Shown in pieces: positions 47,229-61,196 of a stretch of 64,000 bases of DNA; the first letter of the stretch is position 1; each line of letters begins with the position of its first letter. Location: NCBI RefSeq assembly GCF_002078875.1, contig NC_034438.1, positions 21,589,030 to 21,653,029 on the forward strand. The letters run 5' to 3'. Origin of the DNA: Numida meleagris. Lineage: Eukaryota; Chordata; Aves; Galliformes; Numididae. The position numbers and the translations under genes are program-made. The notes under the pieces are model-generated. The model was not told where the DNA came from. It worked only from the letters and a program-made list of their open reading frames with translations, and ran no database searches.

Positions 47229-50200
47229 ATTTTTAAAAAGCTCAGTTCTAAAATGAACAAAGACCATTTTCTTTTTACTTGCATTAACTCGTTTAAAGAA
47301 AGAGTGCAAACTTACCTCATACTTTGAATTTAAGAATTAGATATTTAATGTAAATTTTTTTTAGACTCTCAAGGTACACGAGAGAAAATGAGGAGGGGAT
47401 AAGCAAACCGCTCACAGGGTGACATGAAAAGGGTGAAGCTCACTTCCCTTATTTTGCAGGTGTACAGTAGGCAGTTGTACTTCACATGTGCAATGCTTTT
47501 GAATCTGGGGGGTTTTGGCCTCTCTTCTGGTTCTCAAGTAGTTAAATAACGTGAGTGCTTAGTGCTGTCCTTACTGGGAGAATGTGTCTGCTGGAGACTA
47601 ACAACCTTGAAAGATTTTCCCTTGCCCTCAACATGTTGGGACAAAAGGAAGTCTGGTTTTGTTGTTGTTCAGACCTGTAAAACTTTCAGAATCTACTACT
47701 AAGTTTAATGTTAAAAATTACATCTTCATCTTTTAGGTGTAAGGCAGGGATCCTTTGAGTAACACAATTTGAAGCAAGCAGTAGTTACATACAAGATTAG
47801 GTGAATGATTTAAGACAAAAAAGTGAGGTCAAGATATTTCTAAGAAAAGACAAAGGAATTTTTTTTCCTGAGTTTTTTTTACAGACTTGTGTTTTAGCAG
47901 GATGTCATTTCTTATAGTTTTTGGTCCTACAAAACTGCATCTGTTTAATGCTGGTTTTACACTGCTATGAAAAAGTTTCATGGAAGCACTGAATAATTAA
48001 ATGAAGTTAATACGACATATTTTTTAAAAAAAAATTGGACTCAGTTTTCTTTTAATTTTTCTGCTCTTGTCTACTCTTCTTATCAACATTATTCTGCTTA
48101 AGGGTTAAAGTTGTATATACGTGCACACATATTTGGCTTGCCTTTTGGGTGCAATTGTTTACAGTAGAGCTATAATCTTGTTTAGTGTGAATGAGCTAAA
48201 GTTAAACCTCCCAGTTTCAGCAGAATTGTGATGATTTGACTAAAGTTAAATCTACAGATTTCAGAATAACCATGACTCTGAAAAGACAGAAGTCTCACAG
48301 TGATAAATATAAGGAATGAGCTAGCAGTAGTTGAAATACTAAGAGTCAATATAAGGTACAATTTGTACAATTCTGATTTTAAAATAGAAAAATGAAGACT
48401 CAGTTTGCAGAAGTTTTAATGACTTTGTAATCTCTTAATTCTTTATAGCAAGGGAAGGTAAGTTATTTGGCAGTTATTTACTTACACTTTTCATAATAAT
48501 GGATAATGGAGCACTTCATGTAATGACAGTATCTTACAGCTTTTCTGGTATCCTGCTCGTTAGGAATTAGAAAATGTCAGGCTCTTTTGTTTCTAGCAGG
48601 TTTGATCTGTGAATGTAATTTTTCTTCATTTTTTTCTCTGGCATTGCTTATCCATTCACATGTTGGATCTTTTCAGCTTGGTAGTATTTGTTAAAGGTTT
48701 AAAGAAAAAAACATTTATTCAACATACACTCCTCTGTAATTTTGATAGGATGTGAGCTACCAAATCTAGCAATGGAGAACACTGAGTCCTATCTGGAGTA
48801 ATTTTTTTTTAAATTTTTTTTATTTTTGAGTAAAAAATGAATTATTATTTAGGTATAGGAGAAAGAAGTCAGATATAGGTTAGGGATTAAAACAGTAGAC
48901 TGTTACTGGATTTGAAAGTGAAACCATACAAAATCATACCATTTCCTACCCTTGAATTCTAGGATACAATTAATTTTATTGCAATTATATAAAATGATTT
49001 AAAAGAAAAAGAAAATCTCAAAAAACCTGTCCTAATTATTGTTATATGGGGAAACTATTTCTAGGGCTTGTCTTTTAGTGGCTTTTCTCATGAGGAGAGT
49101 TTCTGGCTAGGGTGCAGAGCAGACTCTGTTTCATGGGATAAACATGTTGAGCTCTGCTGTGTAGACTTTGGTTTAATAAGCCTCTGATCCTTTTTTTTTA
49201 TGAAGGTAGCATTAGCAATGCAAATTATTTTGACATACGTACAAATCGAGGAGGTGGAAGGTAAGGTAAAACAACACTTCTGTAAGCAGGAGGCAGAGCA
49301 GAGTAAGTCACTTCTTCCCCTTTCTCTTTTCTACCTCTAAATGAAGGTAGACTGGTTGTTTCTGAGGTACTTCCTAGACATCTGTTTTGTCACTGAGGCA
49401 CCAGAGCTGTTAGGCTGTTTTTATGTGTAAATGTGCGATAATTTCAGACAGTGGTAGGCTTAACCCTTAGAGACTACCACACATACTCTTTCAGCCACAA
49501 TAAATGCTCAGTAAAGCTACTCTGTGCTATTTGGGGAATGCTCTCAATGTTATGAGGAGGACTGTGTATCTCATCATCTTAACCCACCAATCCCACGAAA
49601 TACAGTGAATTAAGAGCTGTGGTGCCCATAGGACTGCTGTTGGGAATAGCTATCAGGAAGGAGAAAGCTGCGGAAGCCAAGAGGTGGCAGGTCTAAGTGG
49701 AAGACAGAACGAGAAAGCTGTGGAGATTGCAGTAGGCATCTGGATAAGCAGGTCATCTGTCAGCAATTTGGAGGCACGCCCACTTTTTATCTTAATTCTG
49801 AGCTATGCTGGCCTCATTTTTAGCCAGAGTTACAGAAAGCTCGGGGTTTGAGCTTAGCTCCCTTGCAGTACTGCAGCAGCCTGGGGACTTGGCTGTGGTT
49901 AGACTTCGAGTCTAGATGGATGCTAGTCAAAGGAAAAATGGGTGGAACATGTCCCACTTTGTCTTTGTGGATTTTGTTTGTTTTTTTTTAATGGAAGAGC
50001 CAAGTTGGGTAAAAGTTGTGAGTAGCTGGGCTAGTCAGCTAGGCTGCTTGTGGTGGGTGTAGAAAAGGCCTTGCTTGATACCTTTACATCAGGTAGGGAT
50101 GGGACTTCTGGAAATCACACAGCTGCCCCCTCCTGAGTCTGGACTGTGCGTGTTGGGAGCAGCAGCAGCCAGAGGCACCAGCCAGCTCCCAGGCTGAGGT

Positions 50201-53200
50201 CAGATCGAACAGCAAGCAGCATCAGTGATGGGCTGTGTGAGATGGCATAGGAGACAGTAGACCAAAGTAATGAAGAACTGATGCTCTGGAGGGGCCAGTG
50301 CACAGCGTACTAGTATGCCAACTGACCTTGCCCTATTTCTCCCAAGATGTTCACAGTGGGCAAGGAGGAAGCACAGGCAACATCCTGCCCCCAAAGTAAG
50401 GTTTAAGGTGAGCACCACAACGTGGCGAGGAATATCTGGCCTCATCATCTTATCCCAAGAGATGTACCAAGAGCTTGTAGTCAGAATCCAAAATCTTGAG
50501 TAACCTTCGTTAATGTGAAACTTCTTTGGATCGCCAAAAGCATGGCAAGATCTGTATCCTCAAAATGCCTGCCCGCATGCACTGTAGTAAGTTATTTCCT
50601 GTCTGATGTAAATGAGTTCTGGCAAAGCTATCTGCAAGCAAGTCAAGGCACTACCTCATTTGGTTAGCATCTCAAACTTACTGATGCTTTTATCTTCACA
50701 GGTGTGATATACGACACTTTGTTGTTGTTTTTAAGGGACTGCTAGTTAAATATTATAAACCTTTTTCTGTGCCTCTCAGTTATTCTTTTTTTTCATCTAG
50801 GTTTTTCTGCCATTTTATATTTCCTGAGTTATGTTATGGCAGTCATGCTTAGTGGTGAGTCAGGCAATCCCTGTGTATTTTCCTCTGATTCTGGTACTAT
50901 CAAACAATTTGTCTTTTTGTTTTGAAAGAGGAATATTTACATGTTGAGGAATAAGTTGAATAACACAGTATGATAGCAGATGTTTTCAGCTAATAACATG
51001 GTTTGTGTCTCTTCCCAAAACATAAATAAGATTAAAAAAAAAATGAAGCAGCATCAGTATTAATCATTCCCATGGATGTGTTCTCAATAGCTTGTATGAT
51101 ACAAGGTTTCACAAACTGCATATTGAGGACAAGGAAGCAGAACTGTGCAGGAGTCTGATTTATAATCATGGGTTTTGTGATCTTCTCTCCCACTTAGTTT
51201 TAGCCACTGGTTTCCCACGTAGCATACGTCACCGGTTTTGTCTTGTGTGCAGCTGTTCTATGAATATTGTACAACTGTGGGGGTTAGAAGTAAGGTTAAA
51301 TACTCAGTCTTGTGTCAAATAATGAAATACTTATCTCTAATGAGTTGAACTGGATCATTTTTTTAGGAAGTAGCTGATCAGACGATTACAACATTTTAGG
51401 TCTGTAGGGCAGACTCGGATTTCTTGAAATATTCTGATGATTTTTCTTCTTATGAAGAGGAAAAAATGTGTGATCGAAATTGCTAGGAGTAAAAATAAAA
51501 GCAGTCTCTAATGCAAAATAGATTGAACACAGATGTAACTAGTGTTAGGCAAAGGCCTAATTATGTTTATTTGTGTTGCAGTACACTGTAGAAATGGGGA
51601 TTTCTCTCACAGCATCAGAGATCTGCCTTTGTGACAATGTATGGCAATCTTTCATGGGTCTGAACAGCAGAGACTTGGGAGATATTTTTGCAGTTTCATG
51701 CTTTGTCTTGGCAGGTGTTTTTCCACCAATACTGACTTATATATGTTTGAACTCACTGACAGTCTGTGTAGAGGGTGATCATGTGTCCAGCTATTTTCAT
51801 TTCAAGCTTAATTTTCACCATATTTTCTTCCTAGAAAAATGAGGAACAGTCTGAGATGACTTTCTTTGTTTGCTTGAGGAAAATAAAAGTTTTGATGATG
51901 TGCAGGAAGCTGGTAGACATCAGTGATTGCAGAAAAAAGCAGTTGTTAGATATCTAGTCTGGGTGTCCAGTTCCACCCAGATAGTAGTCAAAGCTGAAAC
52001 ATTCACAGCTATATTGGAAAAAATCAAGACATACTCCGCTAAACTAGTACTGCTAGCAGCTGTGTACTTCACTCTGTTTTCTTACGTTCATTATGTTTTG
52101 AAAGCACTCTTCAAACTGTAATTGGCTTCATTCAAGTTGACTAAAGCTTAAGTACAAGAAAGTAAAACTTGAGCATTTCCATCATAATGGTTGAACTTTC
52201 CAGCAAATACCATGTCTATCTTTCCAGCTCACTAAAGGTTGGTATGGAATAATTCCTTGCAGTGTGTAGGATATGTAATAAGTAGTGTTTCTCATTGTGT
52301 GGCTATATGTGTATATAGAAGATTTTAATATATAAATTCATGTATCTGTATTTATGTCTGTGTAAACATACATACATGCATACACACACCAAATATAGAA
52401 AGTATATTTGCAAACAGTCTATTAAAATATTTTGGAAAATAATACTGTATTATGCTAAATTTATGTAAGTATGAAATATTGACATCCATTAAAAAATTAA
52501 TTCATTGTTATTGATCTTGTGTTTTGCTCACCTTCAGAGGTTTTCCACATTTCTGTGGATAGTGGCACCTAAGAGATTTCATAATTTAGCCTTTAAATTA
52601 AGAAGTGTCTCTCAAAATTGGAAACCAGTGCTTCCTTACTCTTCACTCTCCATTATCTATAGGGCAGAACCAGACAACAGATAGCGCTGAGTAGAGTTTG
52701 TTGATTTTGCTCATGTAACCCTAAGTCCTCAATAATCATGAAGAAACAGTCTTGGTTGGTTTGCTTTCTTTTAAAAAGTGATCTAGTATGAAACTGCCAT
52801 TAACTGCAGTCCACGTTGCATTCTAATTTTCTAGATCAGAAGATGCATCATCAACCTTAAAGGTTCCTGTTGGTAAGGAAAACACTGTGTTATCAGAGCA
52901 CGTTATCTCTCATTGCAGCTGTTGCATTCTTTTGAGTTAATGTGCCACAGAACATCCATGGATGATGGAGAGCTCAGAAATGCTCACCAAACTGCCCTTT
53001 AATGCAGAAGACTTTTTTTCTGTAAAGACAGAACACAAATCAAAAGCAGTGAATTCCTCATTTTTAAAGTTTTAATTTTTTTTTTTAACTTAGAGCAGTG
53101 TGTCCTGTTGACTCTTCAGTATTTGCTGTTCATGAATATTACTGAAATACAACTTAAATAACACTCTTGAATAAGCGAGGTGGTGTCATCTGAAGTCTTG

Positions 53201-55537
53201 CTAGGGACAGCACGTTCCTCCTGAGGTTTTCAGCTGTGCAGTTTTAACACCAGAAAAATCGTAACCGCTTTTCTTATCCCTGCATCCTTTATGCTAGTGC
53301 TGATCTTGCACTATGAACCTGTCTTTTGTCTATGCAGTCAGGCTTCACATTCTGGGTACAGTGATAGCTTATTTTATCTGCGCTTACATTAGCAAATATT
53401 TATTTGCAGTCTTTCTTAAAATAGGAGGTGTCCCCTTTTAATCTTTACTTTCACCTAAACAAATGTATTATACTGATAACAAAATTAGGAAGCTGTGTTG
53501 CAAAGTGCTGTGCTCAGCATATATCGTGAAAGGTGGTGAACTGTCATAATAGCTTACAGTTCAAATCCATCTTCATTACAACTATAAATATTAATAATTA
53601 AGGATGTTGAAATGAAATCACTATACATGATCAGAGCTATGAAAAGAATGGCAGGTGGCAATCTCTATAAATATGTCTTTTATGTACTTTTTTGCAGGGA
53701 TGGGGAATGGAAGCAATTAGCCTTTAGTGCCAGTAATTTGCTCACATATTAACCCTCATTCTGAAGAGAAATCTTCCATTTTTATGTGTACATCCCACGG
53801 TTACTGCCATTTTTTGATTATCAGGAAATCAGAATTTAGTATTTCAGCTCTGGATTAGGTACCTGCCCTGAGTATGTGACTGGAAGAACTGTGTTTCCCT
53901 TTCAATCTTGTAGTGTACTTAGTGTTTCCAAGAGCTTAGTGTAGCTGTATTTTAATGGCCATACTAGTACTTCATGCATTGCTGGTTGGGGTTGTAGCTG
54001 TTCCATCTTTTCTGCCCAAAGGACTTCTGCCTGATAGAGGAAAAATTGTACCAGTTTAAGGAGCAAAGTAATCTAGCTTCATGCAGATGGATCCTCTCTT
54101 TCGGCAGCTGTAGTTAACCCTTGCTGTCTGAGATTAACAAAGTTCAGCACAGAATAATTTTTTGCGTAGTGTCCTCTATTTGCTTTATCAGGCCTAGTGC
54201 TTCTCATGGGAAGTGTTGATCATCTGTTGCAGTTGGACTGACTCAGAGGTCAGATCGCTTGCTGCTCCTGATAGCAAAGCAAGGGTGAGGGAGGAATTCC
54301 CCAGCAGTGAGAAGTACTGTGAGTGGGCAGGAGTGGTGGTGGCAGAGAGCAGGAGATAAGGTAATGGGATTTGGAAACCAAATAGGAAATTATAAATTGG
54401 ATTCCACTATAAGGAGCAGTGCCAGTAATCCAGGGCACAGCTGGTAGGATGTAAACTAATGCCAAACACATAGTGGTTCAAGGCTCTTAGGTCAAGTTGT
54501 GAGGAACAGACTCAAGTCCAGGAAAGATCTTCCTGGGAAGGAAAATAAGAAAAGGGGAAAAAATACAAAGTTTCTGTTGTAATTTTGTGTACACCTCAAT
54601 TTTAGTTAATTTTGTTTAACATGACTGGATGATGTTTAATCTTCTTGGAAAAGTTATTTTCTCTTTTTTTCAGTGCTTTAAACCCCATGTTGTATCTACT
54701 ACCTAGCTTGCTGGTCTCTTCTCTGTGCCATGCAACCTGATGGCAATATGAAATCCAAGGCTTAGAGAATTGTGTTTTGAGAGTGTGGTTTATCAAGACA
54801 TTTTTTTTCCACTAGTTTACAATCCCTGTAGATATTCCTGTGTTGTATAACTTAACTATAAACAGAGAGGCTTTCTTTCAGAGCTGCCTCTTAACAGTTG
54901 GTTTATCTTGTCAGATTTGAACGGAAAATTTATGAAGACAGGAGAAGGGAAAAGTTGCTTGATGGATACAGAAATCCAGGATAAATGATTTTGTTTGCAG
55001 AATGGCTCTAACTTTTGAGTTTCATTTATTTACTGAAGATTTCTGTTTCAAGACTAGGTTTGTCAGAAGTGCTTTGCTACCTCCTTTGTGGGACCCTGCT
55101 TCCTGTTTGCAGTGTTCTGGTGACTTAGAGTTCCCCAGAGACTGCTTTTTCACCCACAAAGAGCCTCTTCTATTCTAGCATTAATCTTAGAAAGGAGTTG
55201 TGTTTCATGGGTTATACAGGATGACTACATACATACAAAACAACAAAGGTGCAGGATGAGCTTTAGCATGGATTTGTGTTTTCATGCAGTGATTCACATT
55301 TTACCTTACTAGTAGGACAAACAGAGGAGACATCATGTTTCTTTTACTTTATATCTCTTAAAAAAACACTTCACTAGAATGTGATAAATGGAATTCTTCA
55401 TACAACTGGAGACATATCTGAGCAAATAGTAAAGATTTTTTGAAATAGCAGTTGAGTGGAATTTTCTTAATTATGTAAGATCTTGGTATGGTCCTCATAA
55501 TTTTTAACAAGAAAATCAAGATAACTTTAATATCTTT
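47229..55537 (+). other. MAST4: MAST4 intron, no gene seen
   Basis: About 8.3 kb of unique intron. A stretch at about 49600-50500 is richer in GC than its surroundings, but I recognise neither a repeat nor an exon in it. A short CATA/CACA tract lies at about 52367-52389. Confidence 0.45.
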
Positions 55538-56409
55538 TGATGGTTTGGATGAGGAAATTGAATTGCACCCTCAGAAGTTTGCAGATGACACCAGGTTGGA
55601 GGAAAGTGTCGATCTGCCTTGGGTAGGAAGGCCTTACAGAGGGTCTGGACAGGCTTAGTTGAGGTCGCTGGGCTGAGGCCAATGGAGTAAAGTTCAACAA
55701 GACCAAGTGATGAGTCCTGCACTTTGGTCAAAACCCCAGGCAACGCTATAGGCTTGGGGTAGGGTGGCTGGAAAGTTCCACAGAGGAAAAGGATCTGGGC
55801 ATGTTAGTTGGCAGCTAGCTGAACATAAGCCAGCAGTGTGTGCAGGTGGCCAAGAAGTCTAATACAAGCATCCCGGCTTCTGTCAGAAATTGTGTATCCA
55901 CACCTTGAGCACTGTGTTTAGTTTTGCGTCCCTCACTACAAGGAGGACATTGAGGTGCTGGAGCAAAGAAGAGCAACAAAGCTAATAAGGGGTCTAGAAC
56001 GCAAGTCTTACGAGGAGTGGCTGAAGGAACTGGAATTGTTCAGTCTGGAGAAGAGGAGGCTCAGGGGAGACCTTAACTCACTACAGCTGCCTGAAAGGAG
56101 GTTGTGGAGAGGTAGGGGTCAGCCTCTTCTCCGCCGTAACAGCGGCAGGACAAGAGGTGATGGCCTTAAGTTGTGCCAGGGGAGGCTCAGGTTGTGTAGT
56201 AGGAAAAATTTATTCTCAGAAAGAGTGGTGGTATACTGGCACAGGCTGCCCAGGCAGCTGGTGGAGTCACCATCCTTGAAGGTGTTTAAGGAAAGGGTAA
56301 ATGTAGTACTTAGGGACATGGTTTAGAGGGCAGTTTTGGTTCTAGGTGGACAGTTGGACTAGGTGATCATAGAGATCTTTTCCTACATTAAAGATTTTAT
56401 GATTCTGTG
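55538..56409 (+). mobile_element. CR1 LINE, sense, 5'-truncated
   Basis: The + strand carries the distal coding part and 3' UTR of a CR1: GTTTGCAGATGACACCAGGT (the reverse-transcriptase F-A-D-D region), AGTTCAACAAGACCAAGTGA, GGAGCAAAGAAGAGCAACAA, GGCACAGGCTGCCCAGGCAG and a tail TTTTATGATTCTGTG. The open frame 55955-56326 (123 codons) is its C-terminal remnant. Frameshifts interrupt the remainder. Confidence 0.9.
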
Positions 56410-58851
56410 AGTTATATATCCTAGATAATGCGTTAAAAGTATTGTGCTAGTTTCAGCTGTGGAACGTGAAGTTTGAATTTTAATGTATGAATAGAAAGAG
56501 TCTTTTGCATATCAAATTCTGGCATTAGCAGTAAAACTCAACTTCTGCAGTTGAGTGTAAATGATGCAGATATACACGTCTGGAATTATTTATGTAACAA
56601 AATTAACCAAGTGTGCATGGGGTCTGGAATTCCAAAGTAATGTTTGTTTGGTTAGCTAAGGAGAATCATCTGCTACCTGTGGAATCTCTTTTACTGGTTA
56701 TGTATCAAGGGATTAGATGATTAAAATGTATTCTTTTTGTGAAAGATGAGGATCTCAAGTTGACATCTGCTTAGCTGCTGAATGTCTTGCAGTGGGGTCT
56801 CATAGCCCTAGACTGCAACACAGAAGCTGTATTGGTGTTATCACACCATAATGGACAGGTGCAGTCTGTTGTGTTGTGTTCTTTAACAAATGTTGAATGA
56901 ATACTGAAATTTTCAGTTTGGTTTAGTTTTGGATTGCAGAATTACAAGTGGACAGTTATTCAGGTTTTTTTTTTAAATGTGTAGCAGCTAAACTGAAGCT
57001 TATCATAGTATGATAGAAGAAAAGTTACTGAAAGTACAGTGATATTGCATGAAGTCAAAAGGAAAAATTTGGACCATTTTTAGATTAGAGAACAATTGAA
57101 CATAACTCTTCAGCCAGATGAAATTTAGAGATAAGATGAAACAATAAGATTTTGGAATTGTAGTCTAACGAAATAAGGAGTATTTGCTGAAGTTCTATCA
57201 CTTAAAAAGTAGGTTAAATAGTGAGTACATTAAAAATATTTCTTGTAAGATCAACCTAATTTAGGAGGATTCTTTAAAATGTGTAAATAATCTCTAATTT
57301 GAGAAAATTTTCCTGTTTAGTCAGCTTAGAAATTGGAGTGCATCTCTGAAGTTTTGTGTGACTTTTCCTGTACTTCAAATGTGAATCCTTCAGTCGTTTT
57401 TTGCTTTCTTTTCTTACATAGGTCAGTGATAATTATAAATATATATGCATGAGTTTATTCATTGTATAATTGGTTATAATAATTAGGTGATATGATAGTT
57501 AATTGTGTAATTTGTGGAAATTAACTTTGCATTAACTTGTGAAACTGTTGGGTATGGCACTCTTACCGCTTCACAAAACATTTTTCAAGGGGATGCTGGT
57601 CCTACTCTTCGACATTTTTACATATTGGAAATAGTCTGTATTTTCTCTGCCTTTGCTTATTTTTTTTTCCTTTTCTCCTCCCTGCTCAGGAAACAACTTG
57701 GATTAGTTGTGAGCCTTTTTTTATTTATCTGCTTATGCTATTTTACTTTGTCCCCTCTATTGGATTGCATTCAATTAATAACATTCAACGTGAATTGGTA
57801 TTGCTTCATGACAACTATACAGAGATCATAATGTTAGAAAGCTCATCTTTAGATAAAGTTACAAGTAACATCTGAATATGTCCATCTTGTATTACTGAAG
57901 TGGTTCTTACATAAGAATCTTTCACCTTTTCATGGTTTTGAACTTTCTAAACCTTAACAGATAGATTTTCTGGTTGAAGGTCTATAAACATTTGCATATG
58001 CATTTAAGATTTTATAGTTAGTCTTTTTGACTTGAAGATGCCGTTTTCTTTGTGCAGGAGTGTTGGAAGTGTTGAGAATTCATATCTGTGATAATAATAG
58101 TTACAGCAGGATGAGGGAAAATAAAACTTCTCTACCAAAAACACTTAAAAATTGTATGGTGTATTTAAGAAAAGTGTGTCCTCTCTCAAGTTTAATAGAT
58201 GCATTAATTTACTATTTATCTTGCTTAATGATCCTGTGATATGGGAAATTAGTGGCTTTGCAGATGAAAAATGTATGAACAAAAAATGCATTCATCTTTG
58301 TAGGCATCATCTGTTTCATTGACAAAAGGCGCAGATGTGAAATTTATCTCAATAATTAAATTTATAATTATTGTATCATAGATTGATAAATCATTGCTCT
58401 TCCTGGCTTGTAAGTTGGAGCTACGGTTCATGTAGCAGAAACAGATTTAATCATTGAATGATGGCTATAAGCTGATATTTTTCTGAGATTGTGCTTGTAT
58501 ATTTTTATACATTATTAAAAATGCATGGTAGATGAGAAAGCTGCAGATAGGGAAGAGGATTTTGTTAATAACTCTACAGCGACATACTTTTCTTTACACT
58601 GAATGGCAGACATGCAGGCTTGAAAAGTTTCTACTGTGCTTTTTCTTTAGAAAATGCTGTCTTTGCTGTTCTTGTGTATGTTCATATACTTCCTGGACTC
58701 ATATAGTACTACAAAAAAAACCAGTAGCACTGACTTTTAATAAGAGGTTGGGAATTGAAAGAACAAGGAAGCAAAAAGTCAAAGTGTTAGTATGTGGTAT
58801 GTGATGTATTTCTGATGCTAATGTCGTTTTTTTTCCTCTTTTGCCCAACAG
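56410..58851 (+). other. MAST4: MAST4 intron ending at the shared-exon acceptor
   Basis: Unique AT-rich intron. It ends with a long pyrimidine tract (T-rich, then CCTCTTTTGCCC) and AACAG at 58847-58851, a good vertebrate acceptor. No other exon is evident. Confidence 0.6.
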
Positions 58852-58940
58852 CTGTAGAACAAGCAATCGGAAGAGTTTGATGGGCAATGGCCAGTCTCCA
58901 GCTCTGCCTCGACCTCATTCACCTCTCTCAGCACACACAG
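58852..58940 (+). CDS. MAST4: MAST4 shared coding exon (CRTSNRKSL exon)
   Basis: This 89-base exon has a strong acceptor on its left and a donor GTGATT on its right. It starts with C, which completes the AG from either upstream exon to serine, then encodes 29 residues from [16 protein letters not shown] through [12 protein letters not shown] and ends with G (phase 1). CRTSNRKSL is the conserved N-terminal motif of MAST kinases; the [18 protein letters not shown] continuation is what I associate with MAST4 rather than MAST1, MAST2 or MAST3. The segment precedes the DUF1908, kinase and PDZ domains, none of which is in the window. It is rich in basic residues and Ser-Pro sites. No internal stop is present. 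The host intron upstream is at least 32 kb (from promoter B) or 54 kb (from promoter A). Confidence 0.92.
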
Positions 58941-59869
58941 GTGATTTTTATATCTATGCTACTGCTGGTGCTATTAAATTCTTAAAAATCCTGTATAAGA
59001 AAAGGAAAATGAGCTAATTCTCTACCCCAGTACCCTTCTTTCCATTGTTGGTAGTAGTGAAAAACTGCATATCATTCCGTCCAAATCTCTGTTAAGTTTA
59101 AATTCAGAAGTCCAGACATCTTAGGCTATGGTGAAAAGCACTCCGGAAATATCTAACATGGGTCATGCAGCTTTTTTTGTTTTCTGTGTTCTTATGCATT
59201 TTCTCAATTTCATTATCAGTGTGTATTACAATATGGAAAGAATACAGAACAGCTTGTAACACGTGGTAAAGTTAGTGGAGTTGGTGAGTAGAATATTGCA
59301 TTGTACTCATGGTGCTTTTGCTCCCTAGCATTTTTGAATGTTAGGCACATTGCGAGAAATTACAGTGCTTCATTTGTCACATTTGATGTTGTTTTTAAAG
59401 CATCTGAAGTATTTAAGAGTGAATAAAAAGTCTGTAGATTAGAGATATTATTGATGCAATTGTCTGCACTTTTTTAAAAAAAGCATTTTTAGCTTACCAA
59501 AACACATTTCCTCAAAGGATTATTCTGTCATGGTTTTTTTAGCATTGGTAGTAAGAATATGCTTAAAGTCCCTCCACAAACCTTGTGTTGGCAATGACAC
59601 TGACTACTTTGTAGTACTGTTCTTGGATAATAGAAGATAAAGTGCAGAGTTTCATCTGCATTTTTCAAGAAGGTGATGAGTTTAGTATGGCAATTGCAGT
59701 TTTCTAGTGGAAGCGACATCATCTGGGAAAAGAGTGGTTCTGCTCAACCTGAGCAGCAAGCTATCACAAATAGGAGTACAGATGAGATCGTGAAGATTTG
59801 TTGAGAGTTCGAGGTAACATGCTACATGCAGTTTCTCAAACCATGAAACAGGACTAGAAAAAAGTATTT

Positions 59870-60078
59870 CGTTTGGAACAAACTCACAGATCCTTTAGTC
59901 CAACTACCTGATTTCTTCAGGGCTAATCAAAATTTAAAACATGTTATACAAGTGCATCCTGAGCACTGATAGACATGGGGCATCAAACACCTTACTAGGA
60001 AGCCAAGTTCAGTGTTTTACCACACTCAGTAAAGAAACTTTTACTAATGTCAAGTCTGAATAATACTGTTGATTTCAA
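59870..60078 (-). mobile_element. CR1 LINE fragment, antisense, diverged
   Basis: GTCCAACTACCTGATTTCTT, TTCAGGGCTAATCAAAATTT, GGGGCATCAAACACC, CTAGGAAGCCAAGTTCAGTG and CTAATGTCAAGTCTGA are reverse-complement CR1 3' phrases of the same subfamily style as the copy at 15.9 kb. It is about 200 bases long, with the terminal units lost. Confidence 0.75.
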
Positions 60079-60229
60079 AGCTGTGGGCAAGCTACTCTAA
60101 AAGTAGAAAAATGATAGTATAAAGATTAAAGTAAGTTAAGTATAAACTGTTCTTTTCTACAAACTGAGCAGTATGTGCCATGTTTTCAGAAAACTTGCTG
60201 TGGAAGCTTGGCAACTTCTGCAGTTGCCA

Positions 60230-61196
60230 GGATCATAGAGTCATATAATAGTTTGGGTTGGAAGTGACCTTAAAGACTGTCTTGTTCCACCCAACTTGGC
60301 ATGAGCAGGGACACTTTTCACTACATGGGGTTGCCCAAAGCCCCATCTGATGGAACCCTGAATACTTCCAGGGATGGGGCATCCACACCTTCTCTGGGCA
60401 ACTTGTTCCAGTGCCTCACTATGCTCATAGTGAAGAATTTCTTTCTTATATATAATTTGTATTTTTCTTCTAAAGTTAAGAGCCATTACCCATTGTTGTG
60501 TCACTACACTCCCTGACACAGGAGTCCAACTTTCCTTTAGGCCCCCTGGAGTACTGGAAGGTCTCTCTAGGGTCTTCCCAGAGCCTTCTCTTTTCCAGGC
60601 TGAACAAGCCCTGCTGCCTCAGCCTCCTTTGTAGGAGAGGTGTTCGAACCCTCTGAGCATCTTCATGGCCTCCTATGGATCTGCTCCAACATCTCCATAT
60701 CCTCCTTGTGCTGCGGGCCCCAGAGCTGAATACAGTACTGCAGGTATAGCCTCTTGAGTGGAATAGAGGAGGACTATGATCTCCTTTGCCCTGCTGGCCA
60801 CCTCTCCTTTCTTGCACCCAGGATATGGTTGGTTTTTTGTGCTGCAAGTGCACATTGCTGGCCCATATTCATTTTCTTGTCCATCACTATCCCTAAATCC
60901 TTCTCCACAGGGCTGTTCTCCATGCACTCATCACCCAGCTTATATTCATGTTCGGGATTCCCTTGACCCAGGTGCAGGACTTTGTGCTTGGCCTTGTTGA
61001 ACTTCACAAGATATGCATGGGCCCACCTCTGAAGCCTGTCAAGGTCCCTCTGGATGCATCCCTTCCCTCCAGCATGCTGACTGCATCACACAGGTGCTCT
61101 CTGAAAACTTCCTGAGAGTGCATTCAATCCCACTGTCCACGTCACCAGCAAAGATGTTAAATAGTGCCGGTCCCAATAATGACCCCTGAGGAATAC
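60230..61196 (-). mobile_element. CR1 LINE, antisense, 5'-truncated, about 1 kb
   Basis: From left to right on the reverse strand: 3' end (ATCATAGAGTCATATAATAG), GTTTGGGTTGGAAGTGACCT, GGGCAACTTGTTCCAGTGCC, CCCAGAGCTGAATACAGTAC, GACTTTGTGCTTGGCCTTGT and CAATAATGACCCCTGAGGAA at the 5' edge. Reverse-strand frames 60476-60853 and 60774-61007 are fragments of the distal coding region. No catalytic motif remains. Confidence 0.9.

Noticed and set aside
49600..50500. GC-richer block as a possible exon cluster or transposon
   Set aside because: No repeat family, splice pair or protein similarity could be recognised.
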